Shown here piece after piece: positions 31,650 through 40,205 of a stretch of DNA of 64,000 nucleotides (its first letter is position 1; every line of letters begins with the position of its first letter). Made by a program: the position numbers and the translations under genes. The stretch covers positions 45,082 to 109,081 of the forward strand of contig NZ_BMSX01000030.1 in NCBI RefSeq assembly GCF_014649375.1. The letters run 5' to 3'. Under the pieces are notes generated by a model that searched no databases, was not told where the DNA came from, and saw nothing but the letters and a program-made list of their open reading frames with translations. Origin of the DNA: Streptomyces aurantiogriseus. GTDB lineage: Bacteria > Actinomycetota > Actinomycetes > Streptomycetales > Streptomycetaceae.

Positions 31650-32720
31650 CTAGAGGTCGACTTCCTTCATCAGCATGCCGACCTCGGTGTTCGACAGCCG
31701 CCGCAGCCAGCCCGACTTCTGGTCGCCGAGGGTGATCGGGCCGAAGGCGACCCGCACCAGCTTGTCGACCGGGAAGCCGGCCTCCGCCAGCATGCGACGC
31801 ACGATGTGCTTGCGCCCCTCGTGCAGGGTCACCTCGACCAGGTAGTTCTTGCCGGTCTGCTCGACGACCCGGAAGTGGTCCGCGCGCGCGTAGCCGTCCT
31901 CCAGCTGGATGCCGTCCTTGAGCTTCTTGCCCAGGTCGCGCGGGATGGGGCCCACGATGGCGGCGAGGTAGGTCTTCTTCACGCCGTACTTGGGGTGGGT
32001 CAGGCGGTGCGCCAGCTCACCGTGGTTGGTGAGCAGGATGACGCCCTCGGTCTCGGTGTCGAGCCGCCCCACGTGGAAGAGCCGGGTCTCGCGGTTGGTG
32101 ACGTAGTCCCCGAGGCACTGCCGGCCCTCGGGGTCCTCCATCGTGGAGACCACACCGGCCGGCTTGTTCAGCGAGAAGAACTGGTACGACTGCGTGGCGA
32201 CGGTCAGGCCGTCGACCTTGACCTCGTCCTTCTCCGGGTCGACCCGCTTGCCCTGCTCCAGGACGATCTCGCCGTTGACCTCGACCCGCGCCTGCTCGAT
32301 CAGCTCCTCGCAGGCGCGCCGGGAGCCGTAGCCCGCGCGCGCGAGGACCTTCTGCAGCCGCTCGCCCTCCTGCTCGGCGCCGGGGAAGGTCTTGGGCAGC
32401 TTGACGTCCTTCTTGCCGGCGTACCGCTCACGGTTGCGCTCCTCCGCCCGTGCCTCGTACTCCCGGGAGCGCGCGGGGGCCGTACGCCCGCCCTGCGGCT
32501 GGGGCTTCTTCGGGCCGCCCTTGGCGCCGCCGCGAGCCGCGCCGCCGCGCCCCGACTTCGGGCCGTCCGGAGAGGCGCCGGGACCCACGTCGTAGCGGCG
32601 CTCCTCGGGACGGGGCTTGCGCGGACGCCCCTCGCCCTGCTTCTGGTCCCTGTTGTTGCCGGCGCCGCGGTAGTTACCGCGCCCGCCGCTCTTGCCGCTA
32701 CCGCTGCCGCTGCTTCGCAT
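31650..32720 (-). CDS. rluB: rRNA pseudouridine synthase, RsuA/RluB family
   Basis: This 356-aa protein has a basic, Gly/Arg/Pro-rich N-terminal extension of about 115 residues. An S4 RNA-binding domain (ERLQKVLARAGYGSRRACEELIEQARVEVNG) and the catalytic domain with VGRLDTETEGVILLTNHGEL follow; the Asp in GRLD is the catalytic residue. The family isomerises uridine in 23S (RluB) or 16S (RsuA) rRNA; placement beside scpB favours the RluB type. ATG 32720 overlaps the scpB stop as TGATG. The extension is probably disordered and may aid RNA binding. Confidence 0.93.
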   Translation of the reverse strand: MRSSGSGSGKSGGRGNYRGAGNNRDQKQGEGRPRKPRPEERRYDVGPGASPDGPKSGRGGAARGGAKGGPKKPQPQGGRTAPARSREYEARAEERNRERYAGKKDVKLPKTFPGAEQEGERLQKVLARAGYGSRRACEELIEQARVEVNGEIVLEQGKRVDPEKDEVKVDGLTVATQSYQFFSLNKPAGVVSTMEDPEGRQCLGDYVTNRETRLFHVGRLDTETEGVILLTNHGELAHRLTHPKYGVKKTYLAAIVGPIPRDLGKKLKDGIQLEDGYARADHFRVVEQTGKNYLVEVTLHEGRKHIVRRMLAEAGFPVDKLVRVAFGPITLGDQKSGWLRRLSNTEVGMLMKEVDL

Positions 32721-33409
32721 CAAAGTTCCGTCGTTGTCCTTTTAGGCATGTCCGTCGCAGGACCGTCGTCCGTGGCCGGAGCCTCCGTGTCCGGGGCGTC
32801 CGGATCGAACGACGGTACGCCTTCCTGGGTCTCGGCCTCGATCGCCTCCGCCTCCGGGAGGAAGGGCGCGAGCTCCGGGAGCTCGTCCAGACCGCGCAGG
32901 CCCATCCGCTCCAGGAAGTAGTTCGTCGTCCTGTACAGGATCGCACCTGTTTCGGGTTCCGTGCCCGCCTCCTCGACCAGACCGCGCTGCAGGAGGGTGC
33001 GCATGACGCCGTCGCAGTTCACTCCGCGGACGGCGGAGACCCGGCTGCGGCTGACCGGCTGGCGGTAGGCGACGACCGCCAGGGTCTCCAGCGCGGCCTG
33101 GGTGAGGCGGGCCTGCTGCCCGTCCAGGACGAAGCGCTCGACGGCCGGGGCGTACTCGGCGCGGGTGTAGAAACGCCAGCCGCCGGCGACGAACCGCAGC
33201 TCGAAGCCACGCCCCTGCACGGCGTACTCGTCGGCCAGCTCCCGCAGCGCGTCCGCGACCTGCCGCCGCGGCCGCTCCACGATCTTCGCCAGGTGCTCCT
33301 CGGTCGCGGGCTCGTCCACGACCATCAGGACGGCCTCCAGGGCGGGCTTGAGGTCGAGGTCGGCGACGGTGCGCAGCCCGGCCGGGACCTCGGTGGTCTC
33401 CTCGCTCAC
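32720..33409 (-). CDS. scpB: Chromosome segregation and condensation protein ScpB
   Basis: This 229-aa protein has the twin winged-helix pattern of ScpB: LKPALEAVLMVVDEPATEEHLAKIV at the start, and ARLTQAALETLAVVAYRQPVSRSRVSAVRGVNCDGVMRTLLQRGLV in the second domain. It binds ScpA and SMC in the condensin-like complex. The C-terminal 50 residues are acidic and probably disordered. GTG 33409 overlaps the scpA stop by four bases. Confidence 0.95.
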   Translation of the reverse strand: MSEETTEVPAGLRTVADLDLKPALEAVLMVVDEPATEEHLAKIVERPRRQVADALRELADEYAVQGRGFELRFVAGGWRFYTRAEYAPAVERFVLDGQQARLTQAALETLAVVAYRQPVSRSRVSAVRGVNCDGVMRTLLQRGLVEEAGTEPETGAILYRTTNYFLERMGLRGLDELPELAPFLPEAEAIEAETQEGVPSFDPDAPDTEAPATDDGPATDMPKRTTTEL

Positions 33410-34530
33410 GGCTTCTTCTCCTCCTTGGGCTCCTCGGGCGGCCGGTCGAACTCGTCGGTCACCCGCGGCGTCTCGTCCCCGTCCCCGCCCGTCCAGCGCA
33501 CCAGCAGCTCCCCGAGCGCGGTCTCCTGGTCGAGGGCGACGGCCTTCTCCCGGTACAGCTCCAGCAGCGCCAGGAACCTCGCCACGACGGTCAGGGTGTC
33601 GTCGGTGTCCTCCACGAGCGTGCGGAAGCTGGCCTCCCCGAGCTCCCGCAGCCGCGCGACCACGATCCCGGCCTGCTCCTGCACACTCACCAGCGGCGCG
33701 TGGATGTGGTCGACGTACACCTGCGGCTTGGCCCTGGGCTGCATCGCCTTGACCGCGAGCTTCGCGAACCCCTCCGCGCCGATGCTGATGACCACCTCGG
33801 GCAGCAGCTCGGCGTGGTGCGGTTCGAGGCCGACGGTACGGGGGTAGCGGCGGGCCTCCGCGACGAGCTTGCCGTTGAAGATGTCGGCGACCTGCTTGTA
33901 CGCGCGGTACTGCAGCAGCCGCGCGAACAGCAGGTCGCGGGCCTCCAGCAGCGCCAGGTCCGCCTCGTCCTCGACCTCCGCGGCGGGCAGCAGCCGGGCC
34001 GCCTTCAGATCGAGCAGCGTCGCGGCCACGACCAGGAACTCGGTCGTCTGGTCCAGGTCCCAGTCCGGCCCCATCGCCCGGATGTGCGCCATGAACTCGT
34101 CGGTCACCTTCGACAACGCGACCTCGGTGACGTCCAGCTTGTGCTTGGAGATCAACTGGAGGAGCAGATCGAAGGGGCCCTCGAAGTTGGCGAGCCGAAC
34201 CTTGAAGACGCCGTCGGACGGCGCCGAGCCGACGGGTGCCGGAGGCTCCCCGGGGGATTCCGGTTCGGGCGCCGGTTCCGGTTCCGCCACGACGGGCTCC
34301 GGTTCCGCTGCCCCAGGCTCGGGCTCCGGTACGACGGGCTCGGCCTCGGGCTCCGGTACGACGTCCTCGGGCTCACGCTCCGGCAGCGCATCGGGGACCG
34401 GCGGCTCCTCAGGCGCCGCAGGGGAGACAACCGGTTCGACCGGCGGAGCCCCCGGTCCCCGACCCAGCGCACGCCGACGACCGCCGGCTGCTGCGCCGGG
34501 GCCGGAGGCGGGAACGTCGTTCGAGGTCAT
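33406..34530 (-). CDS. scpA: Segregation and condensation protein ScpA (kleisin)
   Basis: This 374-aa protein carries the ScpA core from about residue 108: VFKVRLANFEGPFDLLLQLISKHKLDVTEVALSKVTDEFMAHI, the SMC-binding N-terminal kleisin domain. The ATLLDLKAARLLP segment and a C-terminal winged helix (FLALLELYREKAVALDQ) follow. The preceding 105 residues are Pro/Glu-rich (many PEPE repeats), so the protein is about 100 residues longer than typical ScpA. It links SMC heads with ScpB. It follows the small gene at 34549-35133 by 18 bases. Confidence 0.95.
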   Translation of the reverse strand: MTSNDVPASGPGAAAGGRRRALGRGPGAPPVEPVVSPAAPEEPPVPDALPEREPEDVVPEPEAEPVVPEPEPGAAEPEPVVAEPEPAPEPESPGEPPAPVGSAPSDGVFKVRLANFEGPFDLLLQLISKHKLDVTEVALSKVTDEFMAHIRAMGPDWDLDQTTEFLVVAATLLDLKAARLLPAAEVEDEADLALLEARDLLFARLLQYRAYKQVADIFNGKLVAEARRYPRTVGLEPHHAELLPEVVISIGAEGFAKLAVKAMQPRAKPQVYVDHIHAPLVSVQEQAGIVVARLRELGEASFRTLVEDTDDTLTVVARFLALLELYREKAVALDQETALGELLVRWTGGDGDETPRVTDEFDRPPEEPKEEKKP

Positions 34531-34548
34531 GGCCTCCGCAGGCTACCG

Positions 34549-35133
34549 CTACCGCCCACGCAGCCGACGTACGAGGATGCTGGCGTCCCCCCGGGTCTCC
34601 AGATCGGCGAGGACGACCGCGACCGCCTCCCGGACGATCCGCCCCCGGTCGACCGCGAGCCCGTGCTCACCGCGGAGCACCAGACGCGCGTGCTCGAGGT
34701 CCATCAGCTCCTCGGCGGACACGTACACCGTGATCTTCTCGTCGTGCCGCTCCCGGCCGCTGGGCCGGCGCGTCGACGACCGCCCACGCTTGCGCGGCTG
34801 GGCAGTGGCTGCGGCACCGGCACCGGGCGCGGCAGAACCTTCCTGCGCCCCCTGACGTCGCGCGGAGCGCTCCGCGCCGGCGGCCCGGCTGCGCGACTCC
34901 CCGGCGTCGGCCTGCTCCGCGTCGGCCGCCACATGCTCGGCGCCCTCGCCGTCACCGCCCTGTGCGGGCACGGCCTGCGGCGCGTCCTCGGCGGTCGCGG
35001 CCGCCACCCCGTCGCTCTCCCCCGCGGGAGCGGGGACCCGGGCCTCGCCGTTGGCCTGGCGCCGGGGTGCGGACGGCTGCAGCGCCGTTCCCCCTGTCGT
35101 ACGGAAGAGTTCGTCGGCCCCCGGCAGACTCAC
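34549..35133 (-). CDS. Conserved hypothetical, possible ribbon-helix-helix partner of the ParA-like ATPase
   Basis: This protein of about 194 aa overlaps the parA-like stop by GTGA (start GTG 35133; GTG 35145 would add four residues). The first 130 residues are Ala/Gly/Glu-rich and probably disordered, ending in a basic RKRGRSSTRRPSGRER patch. The last 60 residues (KITVYVSAEELMDLEHARLVLR...GRIVREAVAVVLADLE) have a strand followed by two helices, like a ribbon-helix-helix DNA-binding fold. That is the shape of ParG/CopG centromere-binding proteins that work with ParA. No function is established. Confidence 0.72.
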   Translation of the reverse strand: MSLPGADELFRTTGGTALQPSAPRRQANGEARVPAPAGESDGVAAATAEDAPQAVPAQGGDGEGAEHVAADAEQADAGESRSRAAGAERSARRQGAQEGSAAPGAGAAATAQPRKRGRSSTRRPSGRERHDEKITVYVSAEELMDLEHARLVLRGEHGLAVDRGRIVREAVAVVLADLETRGDASILVRRLRGR

Positions 35134-36308
35134 TCGGCGTGACACCGGGCGAGCACCTCCCTGGCGAGCTGACGGTAGGCGGCGGCGCCGACGGAGTTGG
35201 AGGCGTACGTGGTGATCGGCTCACCGGCGACCGTGGTCTCCGGGAAGCGGACCGTGCGCCCGATGACCGTGTGGTAGACGTGGTCGTCGAACGCCTCGAC
35301 GACACGCGCGAGCACCTCACGGCTGTGCACGGTGCGCGAGTCGTACATGGTCGCGAGGATCCCGTCGAGCTCCAGCTCCGGGTTGAGCCGCTCCTGGACC
35401 TTCTCGATGGTCTCGGTCAGCAGCGCCACACCACGCAGGGCGAAGAACTCGCACTCCAGCGGCACGATCACCTTGTGCGCGGCCGTCAGGGCGTTGACCG
35501 TGAGCAGGCCGAGCGAGGGCTGACAGTCGATGACGATGTAGTCGTAGTCGTCCATCAGCGGCTTGAGCGCCCGCTGGAGGGTCGACTCGCGGGCGACCTC
35601 GGAGACCAGCTGGACCTCGGCGGCGGACAGGTCGATGTTGCTCGGCAGCAGGTCCATGTTGGGGACCGCCGTCTTCAGGAGCACCTCGTCGGCCGACATG
35701 CCCCGCTCCATGAGCAGGTTGTAGACCGTGAGGTCGAGCTCCATCGGGTTGACACCGAGACCGACCGACAGCGCGCCCTGCGGGTCGAAGTCCACGAGCA
35801 GCACCCGGCGTCCGTACTCCGCGAGCGCGGCACCCAGGTTGATGGTCGACGTCGTCTTGCCGACGCCGCCCTTCTGGTTGCACATCGCGATGATCGTCGC
35901 GGGACCGTGGTTCGTGAGCGGTCCCGGGATCGGGAAGTACGGCAGCGGGCGACCGGTCGGGCCGATGCGCTCGCGACGCTGGCGGGCAGCGTCGGGCGCG
36001 AGCGTGGCCGCGTACTCGGGGTCGGGCTCGTACTCGGCGTCGGGGTCGTAGAAGTGCCCGTCGGGCAGTTCGTCGTAGTCGGCGAAGTGGTTGTGGGGCG
36101 CGCCACTTCCGTCGCCGGCCATGGCGTTCACGTGATGGCCATCCATGCTCTGGTGTGCTGACAGAGCCGTCTTGGGGCTTCTCTGGCTCTGGTGGGCTGC
36201 GAAGGTTCGGACAGCGACGGAGCCGACAGCCTCGAGCCCCGTGGAGCCCTGGCCCCGCGTAGGCATTCCTGGTTGACCACCCCCGGGAGCAAATGTCGAC
36301 TCATTCAC
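35130..36308 (-). CDS. ParA/Soj-family ATPase
   Basis: This 392-aa protein has the deviant Walker A motif CNQKGGVGKTTSTINLGAALA (about residue 145), VLLVDFDPQGALSVGLG, and YDYIVIDCQPSLGLLTVNAL. It belongs to the ParA/Soj partition ATPases. A 135-residue N-terminal extension, partly acidic, precedes the ATPase. The start is GTG 36308 with AGGAGG 11 bases upstream. The main Streptomyces parAB normally lies near oriC, so this is a second, orphan ParA. Its operon (small RHH-like gene, scpA, scpB) suggests a role in chromosome organisation. Confidence 0.93.
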   Translation of the reverse strand: MNESTFAPGGGQPGMPTRGQGSTGLEAVGSVAVRTFAAHQSQRSPKTALSAHQSMDGHHVNAMAGDGSGAPHNHFADYDELPDGHFYDPDAEYEPDPEYAATLAPDAARQRRERIGPTGRPLPYFPIPGPLTNHGPATIIAMCNQKGGVGKTTSTINLGAALAEYGRRVLLVDFDPQGALSVGLGVNPMELDLTVYNLLMERGMSADEVLLKTAVPNMDLLPSNIDLSAAEVQLVSEVARESTLQRALKPLMDDYDYIVIDCQPSLGLLTVNALTAAHKVIVPLECEFFALRGVALLTETIEKVQERLNPELELDGILATMYDSRTVHSREVLARVVEAFDDHVYHTVIGRTVRFPETTVAGEPITTYASNSVGAAAYRQLAREVLARCHAE

Positions 36309-36687
36309 AAGTCGTCTTACCTCCTTGGTGACCAGGAAACTTCTAGACAGGTCAGCGTGGCACCATGCCGACGGTTGGCGACTCTATGGCGTGTCGGCGG
36401 TCCGCAGCAACACAATCCGCCGGACCCGGCCCGATGTGTCGGCAATGAAACATCCCGCTGTCAAGGGCGTACGGCCGTCGCACGGCAGGATTCACCGGTG
36501 TGCGAATCGGTCGAAGGGTTACGTTCGAGGCGAGTTGACCGAGAGCCGCAAAGTGACCATACACACATCCGGCCGGACCTTGTCGGGCAAGGTCCGGCCG
36601 GCCGTGCGAGGTTGACGACCTCTGTTGACGAATCGCCTTTTACTCCATGATGACTTGGCGACTTACCAGGTGGGGGGCGCTGGGGGC
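36309..36687. other. Intergenic region between parA-like gene and ald
   Basis: Contains the AGGAGG ribosome site of the parA-like gene (about 36320-36325), a perfect TTGACA on the minus strand (36459-36464) without a good -10, an inverted repeat TCGAAG-N6-GTTCGA (36511-36528), and the ald terminator. No coding sequence seen. Confidence 0.5.
36569..36601 (-). terminator. Terminator of ald
   Basis: Perfect 13-bp stem CCGGCCGGACCTT (36569-36581) with 36589-36601 and a 7-base loop, 87 bases past the ald stop. Confidence 0.88.
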
Positions 36688-37803
36688 TCAGCCGAGCAGC
36701 GAGTCGAGCTCCACGTGCTCCAGGCCGTGCGCCTCGGCGATCTCCCGGTAAACGACCTTGCCGTCATGGGTGTTGAGACCCTTGGCCAGCGCGGGGTCAC
36801 GGCGCAGCGCCTCCACCCAGCCCTTGTCGGCGAGTTCGACGATGTAGGGCAGCGTCGCGTTGGTGAGCGCGTAGGTGGAGGTGTTGGGGACCGCGCCGGG
36901 CATGTTGGCGACGCAGTAGAAGACCGAGTTGTGGACCTGGAAGGTCGGCTCGGCGTGGGTGGTGGGGCGGGAGTCCTCGAAGCAGCCGCCCTGATCGATC
37001 GCGATGTCGACAAGGACACTTCCCGGCTTCATCCGGGAGACCAGCTCGTTGGTGACCAGCTTCGGGGCCTTGGCGCCCGGGATGAGAACGGCGCCGATGA
37101 CGAGGTCGGCCTCGAGGCAGGCCTTCTCCAGCTCGAAGGCGTTGGAGACGACCGTCTGGATCTTCGTACCGAAGACCTTGTCGGCTTCCTTGAGCTTGTT
37201 GATGTCCTTGTCGAGCAGGGTCACGTGGAAGCCCATGCCGATGGCGATCTGCGCGGCGTTCCAGCCGGAGACGCCACCGCCGATGACCACGGCCCGGCCG
37301 GCCAGCACGCCGGGGACGCCGCCGGGCAGCACACCGCGGCCGCCGTGGGCGCGCATCAGGTGGTAGGCGCCGACCTGGGGGGCGAGCCGGCCCGCGACCT
37401 CGGACATCGGGGCGAGCAGCGGCAGTGCGCGGCTGGGCAGCTCGACCGTCTCGTAGGCGATCGCCGTGGTGCCGGACTCCAGGAGGGCGTCCGTGCACTC
37501 CTTGGAGGCGGCCAGGTGCAGGTAGGTGAAGAGCGTCTGGTCCTTGCGGAGGCGGTGGTACTCCTCGGCGATGGGCTCCTTGACCTTCAGCAGCAGGTCG
37601 GCGGCGGCCCACACCTCGTCGGCGGTCTCCAGGATCTCGGCACCGGCGGCGACGTACTCGTCGTCCGTGATCGACGAACCGACACCGGCGTTGCGTTCGA
37701 CGACGACCTGGTGGCCGTGGCGCACCAGCTCGTGCACGCCGGCCGGGGTGATGGCCACCCGGAACTCGTTGTTCTTGACCTCGCGGGGGATGCCGACCTT
37801 CAC
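36688..37803 (-). CDS. ald: L-alanine dehydrogenase
   Basis: This 371-aa protein has the exact usual length. It begins MKVGIPREVKNNEFRVAITPAGV, with the active-site Lys in LHLAASKE (about residue 75) and the nucleotide fold VIGGGVSGWNAAQIAIGMG. It interconverts L-alanine and pyruvate with NAD. GTG 37803 gives the standard N-terminus, with AAGGA 11 bases upstream; GTG 37812 is possible but too close to that site. No Lrp-type regulator gene is adjacent. It is monocistronic. Confidence 0.95.
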   Translation of the reverse strand: MKVGIPREVKNNEFRVAITPAGVHELVRHGHQVVVERNAGVGSSITDDEYVAAGAEILETADEVWAAADLLLKVKEPIAEEYHRLRKDQTLFTYLHLAASKECTDALLESGTTAIAYETVELPSRALPLLAPMSEVAGRLAPQVGAYHLMRAHGGRGVLPGGVPGVLAGRAVVIGGGVSGWNAAQIAIGMGFHVTLLDKDINKLKEADKVFGTKIQTVVSNAFELEKACLEADLVIGAVLIPGAKAPKLVTNELVSRMKPGSVLVDIAIDQGGCFEDSRPTTHAEPTFQVHNSVFYCVANMPGAVPNTSTYALTNATLPYIVELADKGWVEALRRDPALAKGLNTHDGKVVYREIAEAHGLEHVELDSLLG

Positions 37804-37946
37804 GTCGATCACGGTCCTTGGCTCAGAGGGTGTGGGGCATAGCAAGGGAAACCCGGATGCAAGGGGCACACCGGGATACACCGCAGGAGAACGTGCGGCA
37901 GAGCCAGTCTAATGAAGGTGTTCCCGCTGTCTAGCCTTTCAATGCA

Positions 37947-40013
37947 TCAATCTTCAGCGGATGTACTGCGGATTTCGCAGGCGTTAGCGTCGTGTTCCGG
38001 CTGTTCCGGCTCCGGATCACGGTCCGGGAGCTCCTCTCCCAGGATGCGCTCGGCCGCGCCCCGGTGCAGGCGGGCGGCCGCCGGGTCGCCGAGGTGGTCC
38101 AGGGTGTCGGCCAGCCGCAGCTGCAGCGCGGCCTGCAACCGCCGGTCCCCCGCGCGGCGGGCCCACTCCACCGCCTCCTGGCAGGTGTGCAGCGACTCCT
38201 CGGGCCGGCCCGCGTACTCCTGGACCCGGGCCAGCTCGCTCAACGCCCGCGCGTGTGCGGCGACATCGCCGTTTCTGCGGTGTCCGGCCGCCGCGGCCCG
38301 CCAGCCACGCTGCGCCTCGCCGTAGCGGCCCGCGTAGGTGTGCGCGGTGGCGATCCGGCCGTACAGGCGGGCGGCGTCCGCCCGCTCGTCGCGGGCGAGC
38401 CGCTGGGCGAGGGCCCGGCCGAACCAGTCGGCGGCCCGCTCGTAGTCCCCCAGCTCCAGGTGCGCACCGCCTACGGATTCCATCGCGCGGCCGGTCGCAT
38501 ACGGATCGTTCGCCTCGCGTCCGGCGTCCAGCGCGGCCCGGTAGCGCACCAGCGCCGCCGCCGTCCGCCCGGTCCGGGCGTCCACGTCGGCCAGGTTCAG
38601 CAGGGCGGCGGCCTTCTCGCGGGGCAGGCGCCGGCGCTCGGCCACGTCCAGCACGAGCTGGTGGACGCCGTACAGGTCGGGGGCCGCGGCCTGGGTGCCG
38701 AAGTGCGCGACCATCGCCCTGACCAGCTGGGACATCAGACGCCTGGCCAGGGTGTCCAGCTCTCCGTCGGCGACCGCGAGCCGGGCCGAGGCGAGCAGGG
38801 CGGGGCGGCGCAGGCGCAGCCAGTCGGCGGCCGCGCGCGGAGTGGGGAAGCGCAGGGCGCGGGGCAGACCCTGGAGCTTCTCGCGGGCCTGCGGGCTGTC
38901 CGTCTCGGTGATCGCCCGGCAGGACTGCAGCAGCCGGACCGTCCGCTCCAGCATGCGGGCGCGGGCCAGCTGGAGCTCGCCCGGGCGCTCGTGGGTCTCG
39001 GCGGCGGCGCGCAGCAGGGGGTGCAGGCAGCCGGGCACCTCGTACTCGGGCAGGGGCGAGTCCGCGGCCCGCAGCAGGCCGAGGGCGACGAAGTCGTCCA
39101 GGGTGGTGCGGGCGGCACCGATCGAGCAGCCGGCGAGCGCGGAGGCGGTGTGGGGGTCGACGAGCCCGGCCGGGGCGAGGGAGAGCAGTCGCAGTATCCG
39201 CGCGGCGGCCGGCGGCAGGGTGCTGTGCACGAGCCGGAACACACGGCTGAGGGGTGTCCCGTCGTCGCCCTCGGCGTGCAGTTGCTTGGCGAGGTCGGCG
39301 ACGGCCGCCTTGGGGCGGGCGGCGAGCCAGCCGCCCGCGAGGATCAGCGCGGCGGGCTGGCCCTGGCAGGCCTCGACGAGGCCCTCCGCGGCGCGCGGGT
39401 CGACGGTGATGCGGACCGAGCCGGTGGAGCGGGTCAGCAGGTCGAGGGCGGACTTGGTGTCCAGACCGCCCAGCGTGCAGGGGCGCACGTCCGCGATTCC
39501 GGTGAGGGGGCCCGCGGAGACGGCGACGACCAGGCAGTCGGGGGTGTCCGGGAGCAGCGCGTCGACCTGTTCGGCGCCGGCCGCGTCGTCGAGGAGGAGC
39601 AGCGCGCGCCGCTCGGCGAGGGCCTCGCGGAGGGTGGCCGACAGATCGTCCTCGGAGGCGCCCGGTGGGATCGGCAGGTCCAGGGCGGCGAGAAGGTCGC
39701 GGGCGGCGCGCTCGACGGGCACGGGGGTGCCGTCGGGCTCGCCGAGACGGGCACGCAGCACGCCGTCGTGGTATCGGCCGGCGATCTGCCGGACGAGTTC
39801 CTCGGCGAGCGCCGTGCGCCCGGAGCCGGGCCGGCCGGCGATGAGGAGCACGCGTGCGCGTGGGGCCTTCTTCCCGGAGATGGTGTCCAGTCCCGCGCGC
39901 TCGATGTCGGCGCGCAGTTCCTTCAACTCCCGGGTGCGGCCCAGGAAATGGCCCTCTGGCGCAGCGTGTCCCGACAGCTGCACGCCGCCTGTGTCCACTG
40001 CCTGATCCGTCAC
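37947..40013 (-). CDS. STAND/AfsR-like NTPase with TPR-like C-terminus
   Basis: This 688-aa soluble protein has a P-loop near LLIAGRPGSGRTALAEEL (about residue 60) after FLGRTRELKELRADIE, and RRALLLLDDAAGAEQVDALLP as Walker B, followed by an ARC-like helical region. The C-terminal 250 residues are TPR-type helical pairs, for example ALLNLADVDARTGRTAAALVRYRAAL and GRIATAHTYAGRYGEAQRGW. This matches the NB-ARC/TPR part of AfsR-like proteins but without the DNA-binding SARP domain. It may be a signalling switch. The gene is alone between ald and the NUDIX gene. GTG 40013 follows GGGAG by eight bases. Confidence 0.85.
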   Translation of the reverse strand: MTDQAVDTGGVQLSGHAAPEGHFLGRTRELKELRADIERAGLDTISGKKAPRARVLLIAGRPGSGRTALAEELVRQIAGRYHDGVLRARLGEPDGTPVPVERAARDLLAALDLPIPPGASEDDLSATLREALAERRALLLLDDAAGAEQVDALLPDTPDCLVVAVSAGPLTGIADVRPCTLGGLDTKSALDLLTRSTGSVRITVDPRAAEGLVEACQGQPAALILAGGWLAARPKAAVADLAKQLHAEGDDGTPLSRVFRLVHSTLPPAAARILRLLSLAPAGLVDPHTASALAGCSIGAARTTLDDFVALGLLRAADSPLPEYEVPGCLHPLLRAAAETHERPGELQLARARMLERTVRLLQSCRAITETDSPQAREKLQGLPRALRFPTPRAAADWLRLRRPALLASARLAVADGELDTLARRLMSQLVRAMVAHFGTQAAAPDLYGVHQLVLDVAERRRLPREKAAALLNLADVDARTGRTAAALVRYRAALDAGREANDPYATGRAMESVGGAHLELGDYERAADWFGRALAQRLARDERADAARLYGRIATAHTYAGRYGEAQRGWRAAAAGHRRNGDVAAHARALSELARVQEYAGRPEESLHTCQEAVEWARRAGDRRLQAALQLRLADTLDHLGDPAAARLHRGAAERILGEELPDRDPEPEQPEHDANACEIRSTSAED

Positions 40014-40205
40014 GGGCCACACTCCCGTCCCACCGCACGCGCAAGCCCGCCGGGACTCCGGATCGGGCGATTCCCGAGCCTAGTTCACGCTCTGCGACGT
40101 TCCGGGAGGAGCACGGCGGTGACGTCGCCCGATCGGATCAGGCGATCGTCACACCGGTGGGGGCGTTCGCCCGGTCACGGTTTTTTCCGAGAACGACTTT
40201 CCCGA

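Noticed and set aside
36435..36464. Promoter with a perfect TTGACA -35 for the parA-like gene
   Set aside because: No acceptable -10 lies 16-19 bases away, and the -35 is about 150 bp from the start codon.
36511..36528. Possible second SOS box (TCGAAG-N6-GTTCGA)
   Set aside because: The spacer is six bases where LexA boxes have four, and one half-site differs. It is about 200 bp from the parA-like start.
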